The notes beneath the pieces were generated by a model that saw only the letters and a list, made by a program, of their open reading frames with translations, was not told the DNA's origin and ran no database searches. From Ancylobacter rudongensis (lineage in GTDB: Bacteria > Pseudomonadota > Alphaproteobacteria > Rhizobiales > Xanthobacteraceae): DNA of 64,000 nucleotides. The stretch lies in NCBI RefSeq assembly GCF_900100155.1, contig NZ_FMTP01000001.1:186001-250000 (forward strand), written 5' to 3'. The translations under genes and the position numbers were made by a program. This document shows, in pieces, positions 45,024 to 54,268 of this stretch. How positions within the stretch are numbered: position 1 is the first letter of the stretch; every line of letters begins with the position of its first letter.

Positions 45024-45057
45024 CTGGGTGCCCGGGTCGCCCCCGGGCATGAGGGAG
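45024..45057 (+). repeat. Dispersed palindromic repeat, copy E (diverged)
   Basis: CTGGGTGCCCGGGTCGCCCC followed by CGGGCATGAGGGAG. It differs from the other copies at several central positions but keeps the palindrome, a possible compensatory change. Confidence 0.65.
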
Positions 45058-45172
45058 GCGTGTTGGGGGGCAGCGCAAGCGCGGGCATGAGGGAAGGGCA
45101 TCGTTCGCACCGCGATCCCGGCCTTTCGACTTCGCTTCCGGCCGGAATGACGGCTGGGTCAATGCCGCTCGC

Positions 45173-45649
45173 TCACGCCTCCAGCCTCTCGACAAAGACG
45201 CAGTTGGTGAACTCCAGTACCAGTTCCCCGGCGGGGTCGGTGGCGGTCTCGCGGGTGAAGACGAGGCCCCATTCCGGCCGGCTGGCGCTCGGCTTCTTCG
45301 CCGTGACCTCGCTGATGAAGGCCAGCGTGTCGCCGGGGCGGACCGGGCGCAGCCATTTAAGGTTCTTGAAGCCGGGCGAGGGGCCGAGGCGCGGGACTTT
45401 CCGCCCCTCCCGGCGCAACGCCTCGTGCTGGCGGGCGCAGGCCTGCGCCCGCAGCCGGGCCGAAATCACCACCGCCTGCCAGCCTGAGGCGACCAGCCCG
45501 CCGAAATGGGTGCGCGCGCCCGCCGCCGCGTCGAGATGAAAGGGCTGCGGGTCGAAGGCGCGGGCGAAGGCGATGATCTCGCCTTCGGTGAAGCTGTACG
45601 AGCCGAGCCGCGTGCGCGTGCCGATTTCGATATCCTCGAAGAACAGCAT
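45173..45649 (-). CDS. MaoC-like hot-dog dehydratase-family protein (1)
   Basis: A 158-residue protein starting MLFFEDIEIGTRTRLGSYSF. The hydratase-type block is IIAFARAFDPQPFHLDAAAGARTHFGGLVASGW (residues about 24-56), with the catalytic Asp and His of the DP.P.H pattern. The later LRPVRPGDTLAFISEVTAKKPS is also typical of MaoC folds. It could hydrate an enoyl-CoA; the substrate is unknown. GTGAGGGA precedes the start at 45649. A closely similar paralogue lies just upstream, 7 bp away. Confidence 0.88.
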   Translation of the reverse strand: MLFFEDIEIGTRTRLGSYSFTEGEIIAFARAFDPQPFHLDAAAGARTHFGGLVASGWQAVVISARLRAQACARQHEALRREGRKVPRLGPSPGFKNLKWLRPVRPGDTLAFISEVTAKKPSASRPEWGLVFTRETATDPAGELVLEFTNCVFVERLEA

Positions 45650-45656
45650 GATTCCC

Positions 45657-46115
45657 TCACGCCGGCCGGAAGCCGGGATTGCGCCGGCCGAACAGGATGG
45701 TGCCGACAAGGTCGGCCATGACCTCGCCGGCGGCGTTGAGCAACTCGAAGCGGAACGTGACCAGCCCCATCTCCGGCCGGCTTTTCGAGGAGCGGGTCTC
45801 CAGCACCTGTCGCCGCAGGCTCAGCACCGTGCCGGGATGAACCGGCTTGAGGAACCGCACCTCCTCAAGGCCGGGCGAGCCGAGGCAATCGCTACGGACG
45901 AGGAAGCCATCGGCGGCGAGGCGCATGAAGATGCAGCACAGATGCCAGCCGGAGGCGGAAAGCCCGCCCAGCCGCGTCGCCTCGGCGGCGGAATCGTCGA
46001 GATGGATCGGCAGGGGATCATAGTCGCGGGCGAAGGCGACGATTTCCTCGCGCCCCACCACGTAGCTGCCGCAGGTCGCCACCTGGCCTTCGTGGAAGTC
46101 TTCCCAAAACAGCAT
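45657..46115 (-). CDS. MaoC-like hot-dog dehydratase-family protein (2)
   Basis: A 152-residue paralogue of the downstream gene, starting MLFWEDFHEGQVATCGSYVV. The matching block is IVAFARDYDPLPIHLDDSAAE followed by RLGGLSASGWHLC, and a later RFLKPVHPGTVLSLRRQVLE. The two genes clearly arose by duplication and may form a heterodimer or a two-part hydratase, as in some double hot-dog enzymes. It is first in the pair. Confidence 0.87.
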   Translation of the reverse strand: MLFWEDFHEGQVATCGSYVVGREEIVAFARDYDPLPIHLDDSAAEATRLGGLSASGWHLCCIFMRLAADGFLVRSDCLGSPGLEEVRFLKPVHPGTVLSLRRQVLETRSSKSRPEMGLVTFRFELLNAAGEVMADLVGTILFGRRNPGFRPA

Positions 46116-46253
46116 CACACCCCCGTCAGGCGCGCGCTCCCGCTGCGCGCCTCTTCCGGGTCCGATCACAGGCGACGATGCCCGCGAGGTCAAGGGCGGC
46201 GTTTGACGGGCGAAAACGGCGGGGGTCGCGCACGATGGGGCGGCAGCTGCCGC

Positions 46254-46727
46254 TCACAGCTCCATCAGCACGACCGCGATCGGGTCGCCGCCAATGCCGT
46301 GAGAGAAATTGCCGGTGCCGACCCTGCGGAAGCCGTGGCGGCGGTAGAATCCCTCGGCATTGACCGTGGCCTCAACCTTGATCGGGCCGGCGTGCCCCCG
46401 GCGGGCCCTGTCGATGCCGATCTCCAGCAGCCGCGCGCCCAGGCCCGCGCCGGCGGCCTCCGGCACGAGGAACAGCCGCGTCACCTCGCCGGGCTCGGCG
46501 TCGACGAAGCCGACGATGAGGCCCTCGCATTCGGCGACGGTCACACCGCCCTTGGCGATCAGCCCCTCATAGGTGGCGGGGGTGCGGGCACCCATCCAGC
46601 CCTCGATCTGCGCCGGGGAATAGGCGCCCTTGGCGAGGCCGGCGACCGAGAGCCGCGTGACCTCGAACAGCTGGGCGCCCTCACCAGCGCGGGCGGGCCG
46701 CAGCACGAAACCATCGGCGCCGCTCAC
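46254..46727 (-). CDS. GNAT-family N-acetyltransferase
   Basis: A 157-residue protein from a GTG at 46727 with ACGGAGCC upstream. The CoA-binding motif is RLFLVPEAAGAGLGARLLEIGI near residue 85, followed by KVEATVNAEGFYRRHGFRRVG. An in-frame ATG further upstream would overlap ychF and was not used. It is 22 bp downstream of ychF, probably cotranscribed. The substrate is unknown. Confidence 0.85.
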   Translation of the reverse strand: MSGADGFVLRPARAGEGAQLFEVTRLSVAGLAKGAYSPAQIEGWMGARTPATYEGLIAKGGVTVAECEGLIVGFVDAEPGEVTRLFLVPEAAGAGLGARLLEIGIDRARRGHAGPIKVEATVNAEGFYRRHGFRRVGTGNFSHGIGGDPIAVVLMEL

Positions 46728-46749
46728 GTCAGGCTCCGTCCGGTTTGGC

Positions 46750-47847
46750 TCAGGTGTTGAAGCGGAAATGCAGGACGTCGCCATCGGCGACGACATATTC
46801 CTTGCCTTCCAGCCGCAGCCGGCCGGCATCGCGGGCGCCGGCCTCGCCATTGCCCTTGACGTAATCGTCGAAGGCGATGGTCTCGGAGCGGATGAAGCCC
46901 TTCTCGAAGTCCGAATGAATGACGCCGGCCGCGCCGGGGGCCTTGGTGCCCGCGGTGATGGTCCAGGCGCGGGCTTCCTTCGGGCCGACGGTGAAATAGG
47001 TGACGAGCTTCAACAGCTCGTAGCCGGTGCGGATGATGCGGTTGAGGCCGGGCTCCTCAAGGTCGATCGCTTCGAGATAGTCCTTCTGCTCGTCGGCCGG
47101 CAGCACGGCGATCTCGCTCTCGATCTTGGCGGAGACGACCACCGCCTTGGCGCCTTCCTTCTTCGCCAGCGCGAACACCTCGGCGGAGAGGGCATTGCCG
47201 TTCTTTGCCGAGGCTTCCTCGACATTGCAGACATAGAGCACCGGCTTGGAGGAGAGCAGGCCGAGCATGCGGAAGGCCTTTTCCTCCTCCGGCTTCACCT
47301 CGACCAGGCGCGCCGGCTTGCCCTCGCGCAGCAGCACCAGGGCGCGGTTCATCAGGTCGAGCAGTTCCTTGGCGTCCTTGTCGCCACCCTTGGCCTTCTT
47401 CTCCAGCGCGCCGGCGCGCTTCTCCAGGCTTTCGAGATCGGCCAGCATCAGCTCGGTCTCGATGGTCTCGATGTCGGAGATCGGCGCCAGCTTGCCCTCG
47501 ACATGGGTGACGTCGGAATCCTCGAAGCAGCGCACCACATGGGCGATGGCGTCGCATTCGCGGATATTGGCGAGGAACTGGTTGCCGAGCCCCTCGCCCT
47601 TGGAGGCGCCGCGCACCAGGCCGGCAATGTCGACGAAGGTGAGGCGGGTGGGGATGATCTGCTGCGAGCCGGCGATCTTCGCCAGCGTCTCCAGCCGCGG
47701 ATCAGGCACCGCCACATCGCCGACATTCGGCTCGATGGTGCAGAACGGGTAGTTCGCCGCCTGCGCCGCCGCCGTCTGCGTCAGCGCGTTGAAGAGGGTC
47801 GACTTGCCGACGTTGGGCAGGCCGACAATGCCGCATTTGAAGCCCAT
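46750..47847 (-). CDS. ychF: Redox-regulated ATPase YchF (Obg family)
   Basis: A 365-residue protein. G1 is GLPNVGKSTLFNALT, followed by NYPFCTIEPNVG, the G3 region FVDIAGLVRGASKGEGLGN and the altered G4 CNVEEAS, which gives ATP rather than GTP preference. A coiled coil (ESLEKRAGALEKKAKGGDKD) and a C-terminal TGS domain with VLHFRFNT complete the family architecture. YchF binds ribosomes and affects stress responses. It lies downstream of pth with 87 bp between them. Confidence 0.97.
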   Translation of the reverse strand: MGFKCGIVGLPNVGKSTLFNALTQTAAAQAANYPFCTIEPNVGDVAVPDPRLETLAKIAGSQQIIPTRLTFVDIAGLVRGASKGEGLGNQFLANIRECDAIAHVVRCFEDSDVTHVEGKLAPISDIETIETELMLADLESLEKRAGALEKKAKGGDKDAKELLDLMNRALVLLREGKPARLVEVKPEEEKAFRMLGLLSSKPVLYVCNVEEASAKNGNALSAEVFALAKKEGAKAVVVSAKIESEIAVLPADEQKDYLEAIDLEEPGLNRIIRTGYELLKLVTYFTVGPKEARAWTITAGTKAPGAAGVIHSDFEKGFIRSETIAFDDYVKGNGEAGARDAGRLRLEGKEYVVADGDVLHFRFNT

Positions 47848-47934
47848 GATGCGATGCTCGGTCGAGAGGAACGGTTGCCGCCGTGGTTAGGCAGAATGGC
47901 GGGCGAGTGCAAGTGATGGCGCGCTGTCCGCGGG

Positions 47935-48546
47935 TCAGCCCGGCTTCTTGCCGGGCTTGTCAGGCGGCCCGAAGCCGCGCGCTTCGAGAAACAGGTGCAT
48001 CCGGTTCTGGAACTCGTCCAGCCGGTGGGTGGCGAGCAAGCCGGCGAGATCGGCGCAGCCTTCGCACACCGCCTCCACCCAGTCGCGCTCGGCCTTGGCG
48101 AAGTCGCTCAGCACATAATGATGCACCAGCGCCTTGTCGCCGGGATGGCCGATGCCGAGGCGGATGCGGGCATAGTCATTGCCGCAATGGGCGGTGATGG
48201 AGCGCAGGCCATTATGCCCGGCATTGCCGCCGCCGACCTTGTAGCGGATCTTGGCCGGGGGCAGGTCGAGCTCGTCATGGAAGGCGAACACGTCGCGCAG
48301 CTCGATCTTGTAGAAACGCTGGGCTTCCGCCACCGCGCGGCCGCTCTCGTTCATGAAGGTCTCGGGCAGCAGCGCGAGCACCTTCTGGCCCTCGATCTCG
48401 CCCTCGCACGCCGCGCCCTGGAAGCGCCGGCGCCACGGCGTGAAACGGTGCCGGCGGGCGATGGCATCCACCGCCATGAAGCCGATATTGTGCCGGTTGC
48501 CGGCATATTTCGAGCCGGGATTGCCGAGCCCGGTGAACAGCAGCAC
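47935..48546 (-). CDS. pth: Peptidyl-tRNA hydrolase
   Basis: A 203-residue protein from a GTG with GGAGG upstream. Catalytic and binding residues lie in [21 protein letters not shown] (the histidine), [39 protein letters not shown] and [10 protein letters not shown]. It cleaves peptidyl-tRNAs that drop off the ribosome. It lies downstream of rplY by about 115 bp on the same strand, the usual order rplY-pth-ychF. Confidence 0.97.
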   Translation of the reverse strand: MLLFTGLGNPGSKYAGNRHNIGFMAVDAIARRHRFTPWRRRFQGAACEGEIEGQKVLALLPETFMNESGRAVAEAQRFYKIELRDVFAFHDELDLPPAKIRYKVGGGNAGHNGLRSITAHCGNDYARIRLGIGHPGDKALVHHYVLSDFAKAERDWVEAVCEGCADLAGLLATHRLDEFQNRMHLFLEARGFGPPDKPGKKPG

Positions 48547-48661
48547 CGCGTGCCTCCATTGCGCCGAAAGCGCGCCGACGCCGGCGCTGAAACGGCGAGA
48601 GCCGGAAGCGGGCTTCCGGCTCTCGATTCACGGATCGTCCGGGCGAGAGGCCCGATCGCTA

Positions 48662-49285
48662 TCAGGCCTTGGCGGCGTCGGCAGCGGCGGCCGCAGCCTC
48701 GTCTTCCTCGGCTTCCTTGAGGCCCGACGGGGCCGCAATGGTGGCGAGCGTGTCGTCGCCATGGCCGGCCCAGGTCACGCCTTCCGGCAGCTTGATCGCC
48801 GAGAGGTGGATGGAATCGCCGAAGGCGTAGTCGGCGATGTCGACCTCGATAGCGGTCGGGATGGCGTCGGCCGGAACGTTCAGCGCCACGGTGTGGCTGA
48901 CGATGTTGAGCGTGCCGCCTTCCTTGATCGCCGGCGCGGTGTCGGCGTTGAGGAAGTGCACCGGCACGTCGACGGCGAGGGTGGCGCCAACGGCCACGCG
49001 CAGGAAGTCGATGTGCAGCGGGAAGTCCTTGACCACGTCGAGCTGGTAGTCGCGCGGGATCACCCGGTGCTTCTGGCCGTCAACCTCGACGTTGAACAGC
49101 GTGGTCAGGAAGTGACCGGCATAGATGATCTTGTTGATCTCGACATGGTCGAGGGTGATGCCGACGGGGGCCTTGCCGTCGCCGTAGATCACGGCGGGTA
49201 CGCGACCGGCGCGGCGTTCAGCACGAGCGGCCCCCTTGCCGACCTTCGTGCGGGCCTGCGCCTTCAGTTCCTTGATGGCGGTCAT
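48662..49285 (-). CDS. rplY: 50S ribosomal protein L25/general stress protein Ctc
   Basis: A 207-residue protein, the long CTC form. The L25 part has LKAQARTKVGKGAARAERRAGRVPAVIYG and PRDYQLDVVKDFPLHIDFLRV. The C-terminal beta domain has EGGTLNIVSHTVALNVPADAIP, and the end is an acidic, alanine-rich tail (EAEEDEAAAAAADAAKA). It binds 5S rRNA. The start at 49285 follows TGAGGAC and fits the family. Confidence 0.95.
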   Translation of the reverse strand: MTAIKELKAQARTKVGKGAARAERRAGRVPAVIYGDGKAPVGITLDHVEINKIIYAGHFLTTLFNVEVDGQKHRVIPRDYQLDVVKDFPLHIDFLRVAVGATLAVDVPVHFLNADTAPAIKEGGTLNIVSHTVALNVPADAIPTAIEVDIADYAFGDSIHLSAIKLPEGVTWAGHGDDTLATIAAPSGLKEAEEDEAAAAAADAAKA

Positions 49286-49453
49286 GGTTGTCCTCAATGG
49301 TTGCAAACGGACAAGGCCGCTCGCGCGGCCCGTTCCTTCAGGCGTGGTAGGTTTGAGTCCACGGCGCGCCTCCAGGGGTGCGGAAAGGCCGGGACCGGGC
49401 GCGCTCATAGCAGCAAAAGCCTTGGCGGGCAATGTTTGCCCGCTCGTCCGGGC

Positions 49454-50350
49454 TCAGAACTTGCCGAGCACGCCCGCCTTGACGATGCCGCTGGCCTCGG
49501 AGCCCGGGCTCTGCGAGCGCTGCACCGAGATGAATCGCTCGGCGCTGCCGACCGGAGCGCGCAGCTCGACCCCGGTGGTCACGCTCTGGCTCTTGTCGAC
49601 CTCGACGCTGGCGCCAAGCTTCTCCGGCCCGAGGCCGAGCGGGGCGAGCGGCACCGAATAGGTGCTGCCGACCGCCATGCTGTCATAGACCGTGGCCGAG
49701 CCGGGGCTGGCGGAGGCACCGACCGCGCCCGCGCTGTAGACGGTGAGGTGGTCCTGCTCCAGCCCGACGCGCCCCTTGATCTCGCCCGAGCCGCTGGTGG
49801 CGGTGGTGGACAGCGCGCCGGAGGCCGGGGCGGTGGCGCTGGCGCTGGAGGAGATGGACACCATCGCCGCGCCTTGGCGCAGCTCCATCCGGGTCGGCAG
49901 GGTAGCGCGTGCCCGCTCGACCGGCGCCGTGCGCGGCTGGATCTGCTGATAGGGCTTGGGCGGCTCCGGCGCGGGCTCTTCCGGCGCGCCGCCGAGGCCA
50001 AGCTCGATCGTTTCCCACAGCGAGGGCATGGTCGCCGTTGCCTTTTCAGGATCGAACGGCTCCAGCGGCGCGTCCGTCGCCATCGATGCCTCGGCGGGGG
50101 CGGGCGCCGCCCCCTCGGCCTCGCCCGCCTCCGCCGCCCGCTGAGCGGCCTCGTAGGGCGAGTCCTCGTCGAGGGGGGTGATGAGGATGACGCCGTGCCA
50201 CGGGTCCGGCAGGCCCGGCTTCGTCACCGTGCCGATGGACTGCGCCTGCACCGGTGCGACCGGCGCCGCGCCGGCGATCAGCACGGCAACGCCGGCGAGC
50301 GGCGCGGCGAAGCGACTGCGCAAGGGGCGCGGCAAAGGAGAGCGCAGCAT
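49454..50350 (-). CDS. Hypothetical secreted protein
   Basis: A 298-residue protein with a signal peptide (AAPLAGVAVLIAGAAP, cleavage near VQAQS). The mature part starts with GTVTKPGLPDPWHGVILITPLDED, then a long alanine/glutamate/proline-rich, probably disordered stretch, and ends in a serine/alanine/glycine/valine-rich region with alternating polar and hydrophobic residues (TVYDSMAVGSTYSVPLAPLG), suggesting beta strands. No family is recognised. It lies downstream of prs with about 135 bp between them. The final residues GVLGKF have an aromatic C-terminus, as in outer-membrane-type strands, but that is only suggestive. Confidence 0.65.
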   Translation of the reverse strand: MLRSPLPRPLRSRFAAPLAGVAVLIAGAAPVAPVQAQSIGTVTKPGLPDPWHGVILITPLDEDSPYEAAQRAAEAGEAEGAAPAPAEASMATDAPLEPFDPEKATATMPSLWETIELGLGGAPEEPAPEPPKPYQQIQPRTAPVERARATLPTRMELRQGAAMVSISSSASATAPASGALSTTATSGSGEIKGRVGLEQDHLTVYSAGAVGASASPGSATVYDSMAVGSTYSVPLAPLGLGPEKLGASVEVDKSQSVTTGVELRAPVGSAERFISVQRSQSPGSEASGIVKAGVLGKF

Positions 50351-50485
50351 GACGACGTCCGGATCGTTGAGCGAGCGGACAGGCTGGAGCCAAACTGTGG
50401 AACGATGATGGCGCAGCGCACAATTTCGCCGTCGCGCCTTTGTTTGCAACGCTTTCCGCAGCGAATTGCCGCCGCGTGCCGACGC

Positions 50486-51439
<954 letters not shown>

Positions 51440-51587
51440 TCCGGCGCGCTCCCAGCCGTCACTCTTCCGCCGGCCGTCTTACGGCCGTCGCGCAGCCCTG
51501 ATAGGCGGGCCGGCCCGGCCTGTAAAGCTTCCAAAGGCCCGCAGGGCCGGCTTGTCCCTATGCACGGCTGCATAGGTGCGATGCCGG

Positions 51588-52262
51588 TCAGGGATGGGCG
51601 GCGAAGGTGAGGGCGCGCGAGGGCTCGTCGGCCTGCGCCGCTACCGTAACGGCATCCGCCGGTATGTCGTCCGGCATCGCCTCGGCGACGGCGGGGCCAT
51701 CGCCGGGCACCACGGGCGGCGCGTCCGCCGGGTCGAGCTCCGGGGTCGTCGCGGTGGCCGCGCCGGAAGACGGGGTGCCGCCGGACAGGCGGGTGGAAAT
51801 CTCATCGAGGCTCTGGGTGGCGATGCGCTGCACCGTGGCGTCGTCGAGCTTTTCCCAGACATCCTTGCCGGGGCCGAGCTTCTCGCGGCCGGCGACGCGC
51901 AGCACGCGGTCGCTGTCGGCGTCGAACACGTCCCACACCCAGTCGACCTCGCCCTTGCCGTTGGCGACGCTGGCGGCGAGATAGCCGCGCACGCGATAGG
52001 CGGCCGGCGATTCGCGCGAGACGATGGGAATCTGCTTGGCCTTCGCCTGTTCGGAAAGGTCCGCCACCAGCCGGTCGAACACCGGCGCGGGCGCGCCGTC
52101 GATCGATTCAAACGCGATCGTCTTGCTGCCGGAAGAGATCGCATTCGCCGCTACCGGCTTGTTGCCGCCACCATTGGTCTGGCAGGCGCCGAGGGCGAGG
52201 GCGGCAAGCAGAACCGCGGTCGTCGTAAGGCGTCGGCCCAGAGGGCGAAGGCGATCGATCAT
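51588..52262 (-). CDS. Putative lipoprotein of unknown function
   Basis: A 224-residue protein with a lipoprotein signal (TTAVLLAALALGACQTNGGG): the lipobox LGAC gives Cys at about residue 27. The body contains IAFESIDGAPAPVFDRLVADLSEQAK and YRVRGYLAASVANGKGEVDWVWDVFD, a pattern seen in conserved alphaproteobacterial lipoproteins, and a proline/alanine-rich end. No enzymatic motif is found. It probably sits in the outer leaflet of the inner membrane or in the outer membrane. Confidence 0.82.
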   Translation of the reverse strand: MIDRLRPLGRRLTTTAVLLAALALGACQTNGGGNKPVAANAISSGSKTIAFESIDGAPAPVFDRLVADLSEQAKAKQIPIVSRESPAAYRVRGYLAASVANGKGEVDWVWDVFDADSDRVLRVAGREKLGPGKDVWEKLDDATVQRIATQSLDEISTRLSGGTPSSGAATATTPELDPADAPPVVPGDGPAVAEAMPDDIPADAVTVAAQADEPSRALTFAAHP

Positions 52263-52347
52263 GAACCATCCCCGAGAGCCGGTCGCGCCGCGTATCCCTG
52301 CCGAAGCAGGTTCGCGGCTGTCGCCAGCGGACGGGGAATGGTTAAGA

Positions 52348-53499
52348 CTAATTAACGATCAGGTCCAGAGGGGCGGGCGTTAAGCCCTCGTTACCGTTAA
52401 CGCCAACAAGATAGGTGCGGCCCAGGCACATCGCCGTGCCGGTGTCGCTGTCCATCAGGATCATGTGCGCGAAAAGCACCATGCCGGCCTCCAGCACCCA
52501 TGGATTTTCCGCGTAGAACATCGGCGGGTCCATCCAGGAGGGGGTGAATTTGGCGCCGAGCGAATAGCCGCAGGCCGCCAACCGGTGCTTTTCCAGCCCG
52601 TGGCCGTCCATCACATGAGCATGGGCGGCGAACACATCGCCGGCGGTCTTGCCCGGCACCATGGCGTGCACGCAGGCTTCCAGCGCCTGCTTCGCCGCCG
52701 CGAACAGCTCCAGGTGCCGGTCGCGCGGCGGCCCGATGACGACGGTCTCCATCATCGCCGCATGGTAGTGCCGGTAGGCGCCGGCCCATTCCAGCGTGAG
52801 CTGGTCTTCCTCATCCAGCACCCGCCGCCCGCTCTTGTAGCGGCAGAGCAGCGCATCGGCGCCCGAGCCGATGATGAACTCATTGGCGGGATAGTCGCCG
52901 CCGCCCTTGAAGATGGCGCCCTGCATGGCGCCGAGCACCTCGCCCTCGTCGACGCCGGGCGCGATGGTTGCGAGCGCCGCCTCGCGCGCCGCCAACGCCA
53001 GCTTGCCGGCCTGGCGGACATACAGAATTTCCGCCGCCGACTTCACCGCCCGCAGCCGGTCCACCAGCCGCGAGGCGTCGATAAGCGTGGCATGCCCCTC
53101 AAAGGCGGCGTCGAGCTTTTTGCCATTGGCGGCGGTGAGGCCGTAGCTCTCATATTCGACGCCGATGCGCCCGCCCGTGCCGCCGAGTTCCGCCACCATG
53201 TCGCGCAGCTGCTGCTGCGGCGTGGCGTCGGCGCGGTCGGTCCAGACGCGGATGTCCTCGATCAGCGAGGTGTGCTGCGCCTGCCGCAGATCCGCCGAGC
53301 GGGTGAGCAGAGCGAGCCGCCCATCGGCGCCGAGCCACAGCGCCTGGAAGAAGCAGAAGCCGAACGTGTCATAGCCCGTGAGCCAGTACATGGACTCCTG
53401 CTGGAACATCAGCAGCCCGTCGAGCCGCTGCTCCGCCATCACGTCCAGCAGGCGCTGGCGGCGGCGCTCGAATTCCGGTCCGGTGAAGTGCAGGGTCAT
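52348..53499 (-). CDS. M24-family (creatinase/prolidase-like) protein lacking the metal ligands
   Basis: A 383-residue protein with the pita-bread fold order of M24 peptidases: an N-terminal creatinase domain (YWLTGYDTFGFCFFQALWLG) and a C-terminal catalytic domain. The five metal ligands of prolidases (D, D, H, E, E) are not conserved. The ID-type motif reads LEWAGAYRHYHAAM, the histidine motif reads CGYSLGAKFTPSW, the glutamate motif reads EAGMVLFAHMIL, and the last reads TAMCLGRTYLV. This resembles the metal-free creatinase/ectoine-hydrolase branch. Substrate unknown. It is downstream of pgeF with 7 bp between them. Confidence 0.85.
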   Translation of the reverse strand: MTLHFTGPEFERRRQRLLDVMAEQRLDGLLMFQQESMYWLTGYDTFGFCFFQALWLGADGRLALLTRSADLRQAQHTSLIEDIRVWTDRADATPQQQLRDMVAELGGTGGRIGVEYESYGLTAANGKKLDAAFEGHATLIDASRLVDRLRAVKSAAEILYVRQAGKLALAAREAALATIAPGVDEGEVLGAMQGAIFKGGGDYPANEFIIGSGADALLCRYKSGRRVLDEEDQLTLEWAGAYRHYHAAMMETVVIGPPRDRHLELFAAAKQALEACVHAMVPGKTAGDVFAAHAHVMDGHGLEKHRLAACGYSLGAKFTPSWMDPPMFYAENPWVLEAGMVLFAHMILMDSDTGTAMCLGRTYLVGVNGNEGLTPAPLDLIVN

Positions 53500-53506
53500 G
53501 GCAGGC

Positions 53507-54268
53507 TCACACCAGGGTGATGGCGGCGATCAGCCGGCCGTAATCGGGCTCATTGCGATGGGTGGCGCGGCGATAGGAAAAGAAGCGCGCCTCGTCGGCA
53601 TAGGTGTCGAGGCCGAGATCGTCGATGGTGCCGACGCCAAGCGCCGTGAGCCGGGCGGCGATGTAGCCGGGCAGGTCGAACAGCGCATGGCCCGGCCGGG
53701 CCGAGGGAATGAGGAAGCGCGCATTCGCGTCATCGAGGCCGGTGAGCGTCTCGATGAAATCCGGCCCGACCTCATAGCTCGGCTGCCGGATCAGCGGGCC
53801 GATGGCGGCGACGATGTTCTCCCGCCGGGCGCCAAGCTCTTCCATGCGGGCGAGCGTGGCGTCGAGCACGCCGCCGACCGCACCCTTCCAGCCGGCATGG
53901 GCGGCACCGACGACGCGGGCGATCGGGTCGGCGAACAGCACCGGGCCGCAATCGGCGATGGTGACGGCGGCGGCGATGCCTGCCGTGGCGGTGGCCACCG
54001 CATCCGCCTTCGGCCGTTCGTCCCACGGCCGGTCGACGATGACGCAATCGGGCGAATGCACCTGCCAGGCGGTGAGCAGATGCCCGGACGGCACGGCGAG
54101 CGCCGCCTCCATGCGGGCGCGGTTTTCCGCGACATGGGCGGGCTCGTCGCGCGAGCCGGTGCCGCCATTCAGCCCGGCATAGAGCCCCTGCGACACCCCG
54201 CCCTCGCGGGTGAAGAAGGCGTGGCGGATGCCCGGCAGGGCGCTCAAGGCGGCGGATTCGACCTTCAT
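53507..54268 (-). CDS. pgeF: Peptidoglycan editing factor PgeF (laccase-domain/YfiH)
   Basis: A 253-residue protein. The conserved zinc/active-site residues are seen in LTAWQVHSPDCVIVD (His), TIADCGPVLFAD (Cys) and AAHAGWKGAVGG (His), with the later RRATHRNEPDYGR. PgeF removes mis-incorporated L-serine-containing stem peptides from peptidoglycan precursors; older names are YfiH or polyphenol oxidase. Its ATG overlaps the stop of the upstream methyltransferase gene (ATGA), so the two are translationally coupled. Confidence 0.93.
   Translation of the reverse strand: MKVESAALSALPGIRHAFFTREGGVSQGLYAGLNGGTGSRDEPAHVAENRARMEAALAVPSGHLLTAWQVHSPDCVIVDRPWDERPKADAVATATAGIAAAVTIADCGPVLFADPIARVVGAAHAGWKGAVGGVLDATLARMEELGARRENIVAAIGPLIRQPSYEVGPDFIETLTGLDDANARFLIPSARPGHALFDLPGYIAARLTALGVGTIDDLGLDTYADEARFFSYRRATHRNEPDYGRLIAAITLV

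Larger units (their letters stand above)
44847..45172. other. Intergenic region after petABC: terminator and repeats, no gene
   Basis: These 326 bp between petC and a convergent MaoC-like gene hold a terminator (44879-44902) and two copies of the dispersed palindrome (44932-44963 and 45024-45057), plus a fragment GATCCCGGC...GGCCGGAATGACGG near 45113-45152 that resembles the third palindrome type in phnJ. No open frame looks real. Confidence 0.7.
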
